From IMG/VR virus record IMGVR_UViG_3300032893_000273, positions 1-23,625 of that record: DNA of 23,625 nt; one strand, 5' to 3'. Within the stretch, counting starts at the first letter, position 1; the number at the start of each line of letters is the position of its first letter. This DNA comes from a virus. The position numbers were made by a program, and so were the translations under genes. Positions 15,110 to 21,330 of this stretch are shown here, piece by piece. The notes under the pieces are model-generated. The model was not told the DNA's origin. It worked only from the letters and a program-made list of their open reading frames with translations, and searched no databases.

Positions 15110-15137
15110 ATACTAGCATGTCCACCCCATAGCGCAA
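15110..15137 (-). promoter_or_regulatory. Candidate promoter with TTGCGCTATGGG element
   Basis: Minus strand: TTGCGC (15132-15137), a 16-base spacer and TAGTAT (15110-15115). The first twelve bases, TTGCGCTATGGG, resemble the promoter at 18832-18860 (TTGCGCTTTGGG), and both contain ATGC shortly before the -10. Start would be near 15103, ahead of ATG 15062. Confidence 0.5.
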
Positions 15138-15151
15138 GGGCTTAAAAACCC

Positions 15152-15343
15152 TTATTTTATCGCACTATCCACAGGGGATAGCTTCTCAAATTGCCCTTTT
15201 TCGTTCCTCTTGCGCTTCTTTGACCACGCTACCCATTCTGGGCGGCCGCCTTTCCAGCTTAATTTCGCCGCTTGCCGCATGGCCTCGGAGAGCTGTTTTT
15301 TGGTGAGCGTCGAATCCTGACGCGCGGGATTGTTTCGTTTCAT
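15152..15343 (-). CDS. Small basic hypothetical protein
   Basis: A 63-residue basic protein with a helical start and a Lys/Arg/Trp-rich centre (W-K-G-G-R-P-E-W-V-A-W-S-K-K-R-K-R). WKGG also occurs in the NUMOD3 HNH protein at 1305-1850, but that may be chance. It is linked to the upstream gene by ATGA. Function unknown; nucleic-acid binding is possible. Confidence 0.55.
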   Translation of the reverse strand: MKRNNPARQDSTLTKKQLSEAMRQAAKLSWKGGRPEWVAWSKKRKRNEKGQFEKLSPVDSAIK

Positions 15344-15819
15344 TGGAGGTGTTTGAGGGATTGGAGGGCGGAGATGATTTCTTTTGCCACAGCTATTGCC
15401 GCCGCAAAATCATCACTTATTCCTGTATCAGATTTTTCCATTTCTTCCTCGTATTTTTGCCAATACTCATTCGATTTCTTTTCCACCGCCTTAATCGCAT
15501 CATCAAGCGCGGCGTTTCGGGCATCCTTTTCCACTTCGTCTTTGAGCCAGCGTTCTTTTGCGTGTCCGGCCTGAAAACCTTTCTCATATGCTTCGGCTCG
15601 GATCTTCTCATCATGTTCGGATAATTTCGAGCCGAGCGTCCATAGCTTTTCGTTTTCCTCTTCCCGCGCATCCCCATACTCCATAAGAGCGTGGCGGAGG
15701 AAAGATTCAAGCCGTTCAATGTAAAATCCTTCGCCGTGAGTTCTTTTGGCTTGTAAGGCATATTCCCGAAAATCTTTTATAATCTCATCGAGCATATTCC
15801 CAGATGTATCCTTTGGCAT
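15340..15819 (-). CDS. Hypothetical coiled-coil protein
   Basis: A 159-residue acidic protein, nearly all helical, with coiled-coil heptads from about 50 to 130 (ARNAALDDAIKAVEKKSNEY and similar). Two starts are possible, ATG 15819 or the internal ATG encoding M9 (MLDEIIKDF). It overlaps the upstream HNH gene by 35 bases, which suggests that insertion of the HNH gene changed this junction. Function unknown. Confidence 0.55.
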   Translation of the reverse strand: MPKDTSGNMLDEIIKDFREYALQAKRTHGEGFYIERLESFLRHALMEYGDAREEENEKLWTLGSKLSEHDEKIRAEAYEKGFQAGHAKERWLKDEVEKDARNAALDDAIKAVEKKSNEYWQKYEEEMEKSDTGISDDFAAAIAVAKEIISALQSLKHLQ

Positions 15820-16312
15820 ATTTTTTGTTGTTTTTTAATACTGGATGTAAATGGCTGCAACTCACTATCCCCGCGAGGCAAACCTGATGGGCATAGTCCC
15901 ACACCTTCACGACCTTTCCATCGAGCGTTTTCTGAACAACCTTATCGCCATTTTGCGCTCGACTATGGTTCATTCTCCACGAAAAATCTCTAGGGATACC
16001 ACTTAATGCCTCGCTCTGACGTTTTCTCGTTTCTACGGATGCTTTCTTTCCGAGCCGCATTAGCCGCATCTTCTGAAGCGTTATATCGTCAATATCGTAC
16101 TTTGAATGGCATGAACGACAAAGCATCATAAAAGCGTTCCTATTCTTTGCATACTCGCACCCATGTTTCAATGCCCACTGGAACGATTTATACTGACCCA
16201 AACAATTTTCTCCTTCGCAACAATTAGCTTTGCCATAATGGTACTTTAGCCACTGATGCACCCTCGCATAGTGCTGTTTATCCACTTTTTTCCTAACGCC
16301 CCATTTTGCCAT
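15785..16312 (-). CDS. HNH endonuclease with C-terminal NUMOD-like domain
   Basis: A 175-residue protein. Residues 30-75 contain the nuclease part: the C31/C32 and C37 cysteines, H50, N58, and C65-x2-C68-H69 with Y72 and D73. A basic linker (KKASVETRKRQSEALSG, NUMOD3-like) leads to a C-terminal module at about 125-172 (V-V-Q-K-T-L-D-G-K-V-V-K-V-W-D-Y-A ... W-E-Y-A-R), resembling NUMOD1 DNA-binding domains. It is a probable free-standing homing endonuclease. It overlaps both neighbours by 20-35 bases. Confidence 0.8.
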   Translation of the reverse strand: MAKWGVRKKVDKQHYARVHQWLKYHYGKANCCEGENCLGQYKSFQWALKHGCEYAKNRNAFMMLCRSCHSKYDIDDITLQKMRLMRLGKKASVETRKRQSEALSGIPRDFSWRMNHSRAQNGDKVVQKTLDGKVVKVWDYAHQVCLAGIVSCSHLHPVLKNNKKYAKGYIWEYAR

Positions 16313-16799
16313 TTAAGTAATCAATAATCTCATTGACCTTTGCCGCCAAACGGGGAATATCATGGACTTCGCCATCGGGGAACTTCTGAAAGCCCGTTAT
16401 CGTGTCTAATCTTTCGATTTTTATATACGCCTCGATGTCGGGTGGAGGTGGGAGGGATTTGGATTTTGATTTTTCACGAATTTCTCGGTGATACTCACAA
16501 TCCTTTTCTGTATGGGGCACTTTCATCCGCACACAAAATTCACACATTTGTTCTTCCTGCGCGGCATCATGACATTTGCAATCACAATGGTAATTCCCGC
16601 CATATACTTCTTCAGCTTGTTTTAGTCCTGCACCATAGAGTTCGGGGTTGCAATGCCCGCACTCAATCATGCGTCCAACTTGGAGAAAATTAGCTTTCGG
16701 CGCGGGGTCTTGCGGGCGACCACATTTACCACAAGCGTAATATCCTTCATCTTTCAGGACATAGGGATAGCCGCAATTTTTACAGAGTTCTTTAGTCAT
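16293..16799 (-). CDS. Multi-zinc-knuckle protein
   Basis: A 168-residue protein with three metal-binding blocks: C6-x2-C9 ... C23-x2-C26; C47-x2-C50 ... C72, C74, C76; and C86-x2-C89 ... H96, C101, H104. A helical C-terminal domain follows a proline-rich linker (SKSLPPPPDIE). Such clusters often bind nucleic acid or assemble complexes. ATG 16799 has no Shine-Dalgarno sequence. Function unknown. Confidence 0.65.
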   Translation of the reverse strand: MTKELCKNCGYPYVLKDEGYYACGKCGRPQDPAPKANFLQVGRMIECGHCNPELYGAGLKQAEEVYGGNYHCDCKCHDAAQEEQMCEFCVRMKVPHTEKDCEYHREIREKSKSKSLPPPPDIEAYIKIERLDTITGFQKFPDGEVHDIPRLAAKVNEIIDYLNGKMGR

Positions 16800-16803
16800 G
16801 GAA

Positions 16804-17013
16804 TTACTTTATGTTCCCCTGGGGGTTGGTTTCTTTGGGCTGCTCAATCGCCGCAGGGGCTTTTGAGAGTTCTTGGTAAACCTGTTGCTCTTCTTTGAAT
16901 GGATCGCCGAACGGCCAAGAGGAAAAGTCCATCAATAAGTCCCTCGCTTCGCCAGGTTCAATGCCATACTTTTTACTAATTCGCTTGATAACTACAACGC
17001 AGGTTTTACACAT
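16804..17013 (-). CDS. Small protein with N-terminal CxxC
   Basis: A 69-residue protein starting M-C-K-T-C, followed by a helical part (KYGIEPGEARDLLMDFSSW) and a disordered, Pro/Gln/Glu-rich tail. ATG 17013 is 12 bases after AACTAA, whose TAA is the stop codon of the gene upstream. Function unknown. Confidence 0.55.
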   Translation of the reverse strand: MCKTCVVVIKRISKKYGIEPGEARDLLMDFSSWPFGDPFKEEQQVYQELSKAPAAIEQPKETNPQGNIK

Positions 17014-17025
17014 TAAGGTCTTAGA

Positions 17026-17328
17026 TTAGTTAATAGTTTCAAAAAATGTTTTCGCGCTTTTCCCTTTTGCAAGCCATTCAATAAACCAATGCCATTGCAT
17101 TTTCCATTCGTCCACCAGTGGACTTTCTGGTAGAATCTGGCCGTCGTTGAATAGAAATGCGTCCTTGCCCATGATTACTTTTGTCCATTGTAGCCGCCGT
17201 CCAAGAGCTTGCCAGAAATACGGATCAAGGAATAACTCCGATTCTGGTCTGTCGAGAAAACGAATCTCGGCTAATTTCTTATCTTCGCATCCTTCGATGG
17301 CTTTTGTAATCGCCTCGCTAATCTTCAT
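17026..17328 (-). CDS. Hypothetical phage protein
   Basis: A 100-residue protein with conserved-looking aromatic and acidic segments: R-F-L-D-R-P-E-S-E-L-F-L-D-P-Y-F-W-Q-A-L-G and W-K-M-Q-W-H-W-F-I-E-W-L-A-K-G-K. The L-D-P-x-F-W-Q-A-L-G and W-H-x-F-I-x-x-L-x-x-G-K pattern is shared with small unassigned proteins of many phages. It starts 11 bases inside the next gene upstream. No function known. Confidence 0.65.
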   Translation of the reverse strand: MKISEAITKAIEGCEDKKLAEIRFLDRPESELFLDPYFWQALGRRLQWTKVIMGKDAFLFNDGQILPESPLVDEWKMQWHWFIEWLAKGKSAKTFFETIN

Positions 17329-17497
17329 ATTTTAGTCGTTTTAATCTTTCCAATAATTCTTGCGACCATATTCTATCTCCACATTTTCCTTCATTGTTTC
17401 CGATAACCATTTCACCGAGGATATTGATAAGCTCATCCCAATTCCATTCGGCAAATCGCTTGCGGAGTTCTGCTTTTTCTTTGTCAGTTATTGCCAT
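17318..17497 (-). CDS. Small helical hypothetical protein (59 aa)
   Basis: ATG at 17497 to TAG at 17318-17320. The sequence is charged and helical (MAITDKEKAELRKRFAEWNW at the start, then L-I-N-I-L-G-E-M). It overlaps the next gene by 11 bases. The start has an A-rich leader, and AACTAA sits 12 bases upstream; its TAA is the stop of the preceding gene. Function unknown. Confidence 0.6.
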   Translation of the reverse strand: MAITDKEKAELRKRFAEWNWDELINILGEMVIGNNEGKCGDRIWSQELLERLKRLKYED

Positions 17498-17509
17498 AGT
17501 TATTTCTTC

Positions 17510-17698
17510 TTAGTTCTGTGGGTTAGAGTTTGGTTTTCCGGCGCATTGATCGCACACTTGATGCCAATGTTTTTCGCAACCGCACGTTCTCGTATCGGTT
17601 AAATGTTCGCGGTGCTGTTTATAAAACATATACTGAAAAAATGGCACTTGTTCGCCGCACACGTTGCACGGCCGTATGTTTGTGTTATCTGGGTTCAT
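17510..17698 (-). CDS. Zinc-binding protein with double CxxC
   Basis: The best start is ATG 17698 (MNPDNTNIRPCNVCGEQ), giving 62 residues. Likely ligands: C11-x2-C14, H29, H32, C39, C41, H44, H46 and C49-x2-C52, enough for two zinc ions. AACTAA lies 14 bases before the ATG. The frame extends upstream to 17803, but that part runs over the next gene and has a different composition. Function unknown. Confidence 0.6.
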   Translation of the reverse strand: MNPDNTNIRPCNVCGEQVPFFQYMFYKQHREHLTDTRTCGCEKHWHQVCDQCAGKPNSNPQN

Positions 17699-17702
17699 GT
17701 TT

Positions 17703-17915
17703 TCATTTTTTCTTAGTTCTTTTGGAAGGGGAGGGCTTGGAAAGGTGGATTTCGACCTTGATGATTTCCCAGCTTTTTGTTGCGCCGCGAAAAATAACTG
17801 CATCGTTGCGAGTCGGAAATGTCATATAGGTTCTTTCGCCATCATAAGAAAACGTATAAGGAATTAGCTTATTATCCTCAATGACTGCCCACGCTTTTAT
17901 AACTTTCTTTTTCAT
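17703..17915 (-). CDS. Small basic hypothetical protein
   Basis: Start chosen at ATG 17915 (MKKKVIKAWAVIEDNK), giving 70 residues. It has a strand-rich core (WAVIEDNKLIPYTFSY ... AVIFRGATKSWEIIKVEIHL) and a basic tail (KPSPSKRTKKK). The longer frame to 18050 overlaps the upstream HNH gene, so it is unlikely. Function unknown. Confidence 0.55.
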   Translation of the reverse strand: MKKKVIKAWAVIEDNKLIPYTFSYDGERTYMTFPTRNDAVIFRGATKSWEIIKVEIHLSKPSPSKRTKKK

Positions 17916-17932
17916 AGATGTTCTTGGGGGTT

Positions 17933-18301
17933 TTAATACAAGATTAGCCGTCCACTGTGAACTTGCTGATGATGCTTCTGACAAAGCCACTCGACCCTTA
18001 ATGGCTTGGAATAATCGGGATGATGGCCGCGCGATTTCGGTTCGCCGCACACTATGCAGGGCTGTTTCATCAGTTCGCCGTTTTTGACCGCATTCCGAAC
18101 CTTTCGTCTAGCAGAAATCTTATTTTTATTGGTTTCGTAATAGTGCTTCTGATATTCGAGAAAGTATTTGCGCCGCTGGTCATACCTCTCTTTAGTCCTA
18201 TCAACATCTCTAGCTACGCTACAGGGTATGCAACGAGTGTCGGTCTTATAATACTCCGATAATGGCTTATATTTTTTGCATACGGCACATCTCCTTTTCA
18301 T
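17933..18301 (-). CDS. HNH endonuclease with N-terminal zinc finger
   Basis: A 122-residue protein. Residues 5-27 are a four-cysteine finger (C5-x2-C8 ... C24-x2-C27) of a type common at the start of phage HNH proteins. The nuclease part includes C82-x2-C85, H93, H94, D96, W105, C107, H110, H111 and H115 (RGHHPDYSKP ... WLCQKHHQQVH). It is transcribed behind a 200-base structured leader (18302-18504). Likely homing or DNA-processing enzyme. Confidence 0.85.
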   Translation of the reverse strand: MKRRCAVCKKYKPLSEYYKTDTRCIPCSVARDVDRTKERYDQRRKYFLEYQKHYYETNKNKISARRKVRNAVKNGELMKQPCIVCGEPKSRGHHPDYSKPLRVEWLCQKHHQQVHSGRLILY

Positions 18302-18331
18302 ATTCTTTGTATAGGGGGGTGATTCACGGGC

Positions 18332-18438
18332 TGAAAGCGCGGCGCGAGGGTTACTTCTGCAGAAGATGTCCTCACGAGAGTGATGGTACTTCTAGCCGCT
18401 AAGCTAGTTTCCGTACACAGTGTCTTCCCGCGCTTTCA
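18332..18438. other. Cloverleaf-like structured intergenic region
   Basis: An 11-bp closing stem (TGAAAGCGCGG 18332-18342 with CCGCGCTTTCA 18428-18438) encloses three hairpins: CTTC-TGCA-GAAG (18354-18365), TCAC-GAGA-GTGA (18372-18383) and CTAGC-CGCTAA-GCTAG (18392-18407). On the plus strand the second has a GNRA loop. A TATAAT at 18469-18474 would read it on the minus strand as the leader of the HNH gene. Transcript strand is not settled. Confidence 0.55.
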
Positions 18439-18468
18439 ATCCGAGAACCACGTTTGTGCGACCTTGAG

Positions 18469-18474
18469 ATTATA
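18469..18474 (-). promoter_or_regulatory. Candidate -10 box (TATAAT) for the HNH leader
   Basis: A perfect TATAAT on the minus strand, with a start expected near 18462, about 160 bases before the HNH ATG. No convincing -35 is found; TTAACC lies 19 bases upstream. Weak support. Confidence 0.35.
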
Positions 18475-18504
18475 CTTTGATGACTGAATGGGCGGTTAAT
18501 TTAT

Positions 18505-18780
18505 TTACTGAACGAACTTTTTGAATTCTTCTATTTGGTCAGCCATTTTTTTCATTCGCGGCAAAAGCACATCCAACTTTTTTTGTGCTTCCGCTTTCTT
18601 TGCGCTAACCTCCTCTAACCGCTTCATATATCGTTCTGGATATTTTTCGGCGATCCGTTCTAACTCTGCGACCTGCGACCCATAATTGAATATATTGGTG
18701 TTGATGCTTTCAATCACATCCTCCAAATGTTTGGAGTACCGCGAGAACATATCCATCGCGAACTCATAGTCAATAGACAT
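18505..18780 (-). CDS. Hypothetical coiled-coil protein
   Basis: A 91-residue helical protein from ATG 18780 (97 residues from the alternative ATG 18798). It has a long coiled coil (about 25-85 of the longer form; AELERIAEKYPERYMKRLEE, PRMKKMADQIEEFKKF). A good promoter lies at 18832-18860, so this gene begins a leftward transcript. Function unknown. Confidence 0.6.
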   Translation of the reverse strand: MSIDYEFAMDMFSRYSKHLEDVIESINTNIFNYGSQVAELERIAEKYPERYMKRLEEVSAKKAEAQKKLDVLLPRMKKMADQIEEFKKFVQ

Positions 18781-18831
18781 ATTTGTTGTGTTGCCCATTC
18801 AGTTTTCAAAGTACAACCGCTACCTAGATTC

Positions 18832-18860
18832 ATTATATACGCATAGCTCCCAAAGCGCAA
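18832..18860 (-). promoter_or_regulatory. Promoter for the leftward transcript from 18825
   Basis: Minus strand: TTGCGC (18855-18860), a 17-base spacer and a perfect TATAAT (18832-18837). Start near 18825, 27-45 bases before the two possible ATGs. It shares the TTGCGCTxTGGG element with the promoter at 15110-15137. Confidence 0.65.
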
Positions 18861-19061
18861 TAGGGGGCAAAATCATCCTGTGGAAAAGTCATCTGGCGTG
18901 GCTTATAAGTCGTTTTTCGGCGATTTTTCAAAAATTGGATGTAGGTTTTCCGCGCAAAAATGAAGTCAAGTTTTTCAAAATCCGCCCCGCAAGCCATAAC
19001 AGGCGACATCAGAAGCCAAAAAATAGCACAACACAAAAATGCGATTTGATAAAATGGAAGT

Positions 19062-19115
19062 AGATGGATAAACCATCTCGGTTGCGAAAACCGTTATCAG
19101 GTGAGCGCGGCACCT
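19062..19115 (+). promoter_or_regulatory. Three-hairpin leader of the plus-strand gene
   Basis: Three hairpins stand side by side: AGATGG-ATAAA-CCATCT (19062-19078), CGGTT-GCGAA-AACCG (19079-19093) and AGGTG-AGCGCGG-CACCT (19099-19115). A TAAAAT at 19050-19055 could be the -10, so the RNA would start at about the first hairpin. The ATG follows AACTAA directly. It may be a translation-control leader; no known riboswitch class is recognised. Confidence 0.5.
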
Positions 19116-19125
19116 TACCAACTAA

Positions 19126-19443
19126 ATGAACTCAAAAGAATTTGCTGAACCTACGGCAAAGGGACATTGCGTCAACTGCGCCGCGCCGATCTATCAACAC
19201 GAAGATGGTCGCGGAGCTTATGAAGTAGGATTGCAGAAATGGTTTTCCTCGATTGAGCCGTGGCCGACCATCGTTCTCCTCTGTAAGCCATGCTTCAGAA
19301 AATTGATAAGCAACCTCGACCTCACCTCTTGGCAAAAACTCGAAATAGAGAAACAAGAGGCGCGGCGAAAAGAATTACCAAATGAAAAAGCCGTTAGCAA
19401 GGATTCTGCCAACGACTTTCTGAACAAAGCGTTCTTCGGTTAA
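19126..19443 (+). CDS. Plus-strand zinc-binding protein
   Basis: The only gene on the plus strand; 105 residues. C15-x2-C18 and C53-x2-C56 form a zinc ribbon, followed by a charged helical C-terminal half (LTSWQKLEIEKQEARRKE). It is flanked by a structured leader and its own intrinsic terminator, so it is a self-contained transcription unit. This makes a regulator or an immunity-type function possible, but no helix-turn-helix is recognised. Function unknown. Confidence 0.65.
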   Translation: MNSKEFAEPTAKGHCVNCAAPIYQHEDGRGAYEVGLQKWFSSIEPWPTIVLLCKPCFRKLISNLDLTSWQKLEIEKQEARRKELPNEKAVSKDSANDFLNKAFFG

Positions 19444-19453
19444 ATCATACCAC

Positions 19454-19488
19454 ACCCTAGCTACCGCGCAAGCTAGGGTTTTGGTTTT
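19454..19488 (+). terminator. Intrinsic terminator of the plus-strand gene
   Basis: A perfect 9-bp stem ACCCTAGCT (19454-19462) / AGCTAGGGT (19471-19479) with an 8-base loop, then TTTGGTTTT. It lies 10 bases after the TAA of the plus-strand gene and would stop transcription before the opposing HNH gene. Confidence 0.85.
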
Positions 19489-19535
19489 CGGCGCGAAATC
19501 TCGAATCCTGCGTATCGGGACGCGAAGATTCCCGA

Positions 19536-19907
19536 TTAACGGGAAAGTTCGGCTTTTATCCGCGCGAAATCCGCTTTGAAGTTCGAGGAATCGTAGATGG
19601 TTTTAGCTTTTTTCCTAAGCGTCGCAAAATTTTCCTCCCCCATGCGCTCGATAATCCATAGGGTAAATTCAACTGGCTTGCGATGCGCCCAATGGATGTG
19701 GCATGGGTAGCAAAGTCCGAGCGCATTGTCTTTATCCCAGCGCGTTGTGAGATTTCCGCGAGTGAAGATATGAGCTGCTTGGCTCGCCGGAGATGATAGA
19801 CACTTTTGACAAACTTTGTCTCGACTTCGGATGGCCCGCGAGAAAAGAGTATCGAGTTCCCTTTTTGCTTTTTTGACATTGAATTTCTTGATTTTCGTTC
19901 GCTTCAT
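19536..19907 (-). CDS. HNH nuclease of phage recombination (NinG-like) type
   Basis: Start chosen at ATG 19907 (MKRTKIKKFN), giving 123 residues; a GTG two codons upstream is also possible. After a basic helix come C33-x2-C36, H46 (QAAHIFTRG), W57-D58, N61 and C66-x2-C69-H70. The tail (W-I-I-E-R-M-G-E-E-N-F-A-T-L-R-K-K) resembles NinG and similar phage recombination nucleases, which cut branched DNA. It could instead be a homing-type HNH. Confidence 0.75.
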   Translation of the reverse strand: MKRTKIKKFNVKKAKRELDTLFSRAIRSRDKVCQKCLSSPASQAAHIFTRGNLTTRWDKDNALGLCYPCHIHWAHRKPVEFTLWIIERMGEENFATLRKKAKTIYDSSNFKADFARIKAELSR

Positions 19908-19913
19908 ACTCAC

Positions 19914-20156
19914 TTAGTTATTCGGTGGGGAGGATTTCTTTGAAGGTTTAAGTTGCCTTTTCTTTTTGGCGGTTTGCGAAAGTCCAAATGAGAGTATTTG
20001 CGCCGCGACGCTCGAAGGGACAACGAACCGCGCCGATAAATTACCCGCCTCGAATTTTGAGCCGCGCACGACGATTTCAACCGTACCTTCTGGGATTGCT
20101 CGTTGTTTTAATGGTTTCATAGATTTTTTCGCGCTGCTATCCTTTTTATTGGACAT
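19914..20156 (-). CDS. Small basic hypothetical protein
   Basis: An 80-residue protein with lysine/serine-rich ends (SNKKDSSAKKSMK and KKKRQLKPSKKSS) around a strand-rich core (GTVEIVVRGSKFEAGNLSA). Its final N-N-TAA supplies the AACTAA before the HNH gene start. Basic ends suggest nucleic-acid binding, but no family is recognised. Confidence 0.55.
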   Translation of the reverse strand: MSNKKDSSAKKSMKPLKQRAIPEGTVEIVVRGSKFEAGNLSARFVVPSSVAAQILSFGLSQTAKKKRQLKPSKKSSPPNN

Positions 20157-20161
20157 AGGGG

Positions 20162-20422
20162 TTAGGGGTTAGCTTTTAATATGAATCCTCTCCATCGGCC
20201 ACTCGCACAATTCTTTTTATAAAATTCGGTTTTTTTGAAATCCGCCTCGCTCATGCTTCCTTTGTTGTGGTTGCAAAACCGGCACGCATAGACCCGATTG
20301 TTCGGCATAAAACGGATTCCGCTTGCCCGAGAATAACGGTGGTCATCCGTTCCCGTCCCCACGCAAATCATTCCACAGTAATAGCACTCGACTGTTTTAT
20401 CCGATAAATGGCGACTTCTCAT
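20162..20422 (-). CDS. Compact HNH endonuclease
   Basis: An 86-residue protein that is almost only the HNH core: C13-x2-C16, D26-D27-H28 (GTDDHRYSR), N42, then C47-x2-C50 with H52 and K54. No NUMOD DNA-binding repeat is present, so specificity is likely low or given by a partner. It lies in a block of small zinc proteins. Homing or DNA-processing function is inferred. Confidence 0.75.
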   Translation of the reverse strand: MRSRHLSDKTVECYYCGMICVGTGTDDHRYSRASGIRFMPNNRVYACRFCNHNKGSMSEADFKKTEFYKKNCASGRWRGFILKANP

Positions 20423-20455
20423 ATTCTCTGAAGTAGGGGAGTCAAGAATTTTTAT

Positions 20456-20749
20456 TTATTTCGACTTTTTCCGCGCGGGCATATTCGGCGGCAAAGATTC
20501 GCTTCCTTGCGTTCTCGACTTTTCTAACGATTGGATGAAGTCATGTAATTGTCCATATTCGTGTTCCCAAATGTAGGCACGAAACGGCTTCTCCACCTCA
20601 TTCCAAATTATCTGCCGGACTAAACTTTTAATCGCTTCTTCCTGTTTTTGCGGCAAGCCAATAGATTCAACGAGGGTAAGTAATTTTCCCTCAATCGAAC
20701 GGATTTCGTATAAATCTATCACGACTTCCGCATGCATTGGTTCGTTCAT
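20456..20749 (-). CDS. Hypothetical helical protein
   Basis: A 97-residue protein. It is mostly helical (LYEIRSIEGKLLTLVESIGL, then E-A-I-K-S-L-V-R-Q-I-I-W) with a basic, disordered C-terminus (NMPARKKSK). ATG 20749 has a leader of GCTAAG repeats and no Shine-Dalgarno. Function unknown. Confidence 0.6.
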   Translation of the reverse strand: MNEPMHAEVVIDLYEIRSIEGKLLTLVESIGLPQKQEEAIKSLVRQIIWNEVEKPFRAYIWEHEYGQLHDFIQSLEKSRTQGSESLPPNMPARKKSK

Positions 20750-20777
20750 TTTCTTAGCTTAGCTTAACTCCCCTATT

Positions 20778-20924
20778 TCAAAGAACCATACCTTTATTAT
20801 CCCCCCTATTTTTGTATTTGTAAAGGGGGAGATTTTTTCGGCGAGCGATTCTTTTGGCCTTTTTATCGGCGGCGCGAATTTTATCGGCGCATTTTTTACA
20901 GAGCTTTGAAATTGGAAGGTTCAT
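20778..20924 (-). CDS. Small basic protein with CKKC motif (48 aa)
   Basis: ATG at 20924 to TGA at 20778-20780. The peptide has C-K-K-C at residues 9-12 and a strongly basic helix (DKKAKRIARRKN). It shares an ATGA junction with the upstream zinc-ribbon gene. A single CxxC suggests a half zinc site or redox pair. Function unknown. Confidence 0.55.
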   Translation of the reverse strand: MNLPISKLCKKCADKIRAADKKAKRIARRKNLPLYKYKNRGDNKGMVL

Positions 20925-21181
20925 TTGCTTTTTAATTTTTCATTGATTGAAAATCCACAAGCTTTACATTTTATAGTTAAGGTATCTTTTCCTTCGTTAT
21001 AAAATTTAAACATTTTACCCCCGCACTTTGAACAAATAAATTTCTTTATCTTTTTTATCAAAAAAAGAGCATCAGATTGTCTTACTTTGAAAACGGCCCC
21101 AACTAAATCTTCAATTTCTCTCTCACTACAGAGCGCTATATCTTTTCCGTCAAATGTTATCTTTATAACTACGTTCTTCAT
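20921..21181 (-). CDS. Zinc-ribbon protein
   Basis: An 86-residue protein with a strand-rich N-terminal half and a C-terminal ribbon: C50-x2-C53-G-G and C72-x2-C75-G. It is locked by ATGA overlaps to genes on both sides. The ribbon resembles those of small transcription or translation factors, but there is no family match. Function unknown. Confidence 0.62.
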   Translation of the reverse strand: MKNVVIKITFDGKDIALCSEREIEDLVGAVFKVRQSDALFLIKKIKKFICSKCGGKMFKFYNEGKDTLTIKCKACGFSINEKLKSK

Positions 21182-21324
21182 TTAGATTTCTTTTTACGAG
21201 GAATCAATTTTATAATCTCACCACTTTTTAAAGTAATTGTTTTTTCTTTTTTCTCTCGTATTCTTTTGGGCTTAGTTCCTAACCACATTCGGAACCGCCC
21301 CTTACCTAAATTCTCAATCTCCAT
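21178..21324 (-). CDS. Small basic leaderless-type gene (48 aa)
   Basis: ATG at 21324 to TGA at 21178-21180; the peptide starts M-E-I-E-N-L-G-K-G-R-F-R-M-W-L-G and is rich in Lys and Arg. It overlaps the next gene by ATGA. The -10 of a strong promoter ends only 6 bases before the ATG, so the mRNA probably starts at or next to the start codon. Function unknown. Confidence 0.6.
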   Translation of the reverse strand: MEIENLGKGRFRMWLGTKPKRIREKKEKTITLKSGEIIKLIPRKKKSK

Positions 21325-21330
21325 ACTTCA

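Larger units (their letters stand above)
18799..19125. other. Divergent, AT-rich intergenic region
   Basis: This is the only divergent gap in the window, 327 bases with no convincing gene. It holds the leftward promoter (18832-18860), a DnaA-box-like TTTTCCACA on the minus strand (18879-18887), two copies of TTTTTCAAAA (18924-18933 and 18971-18980), a plus-strand TAAAAT (19050-19055) and the three-hairpin leader of the plus-strand gene. It could be a control switch or a replication start region. Confidence 0.45.

Noticed and set aside
15139-15156. Hairpin AAGGG/CCCTT next to an ATTTTAT tract
   Set aside because: It would only terminate plus-strand transcription, and no plus-strand gene lies upstream; on the minus strand there is no U-tract.
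18833-19063. Two opposite frames across the divergent gap (minus 18833-19036, plus 18788-19063)
   Set aside because: They cover promoter and repeat elements, show no domain or junction with neighbours, and have odd composition.
20800-20839. Plus-strand terminator-like hairpin (TCCCCC/GGGGGA then GATTTTTTC)
   Set aside because: It lies inside a minus-strand gene (20778-20924), and no plus-strand gene precedes it after the terminator at 19454-19488.
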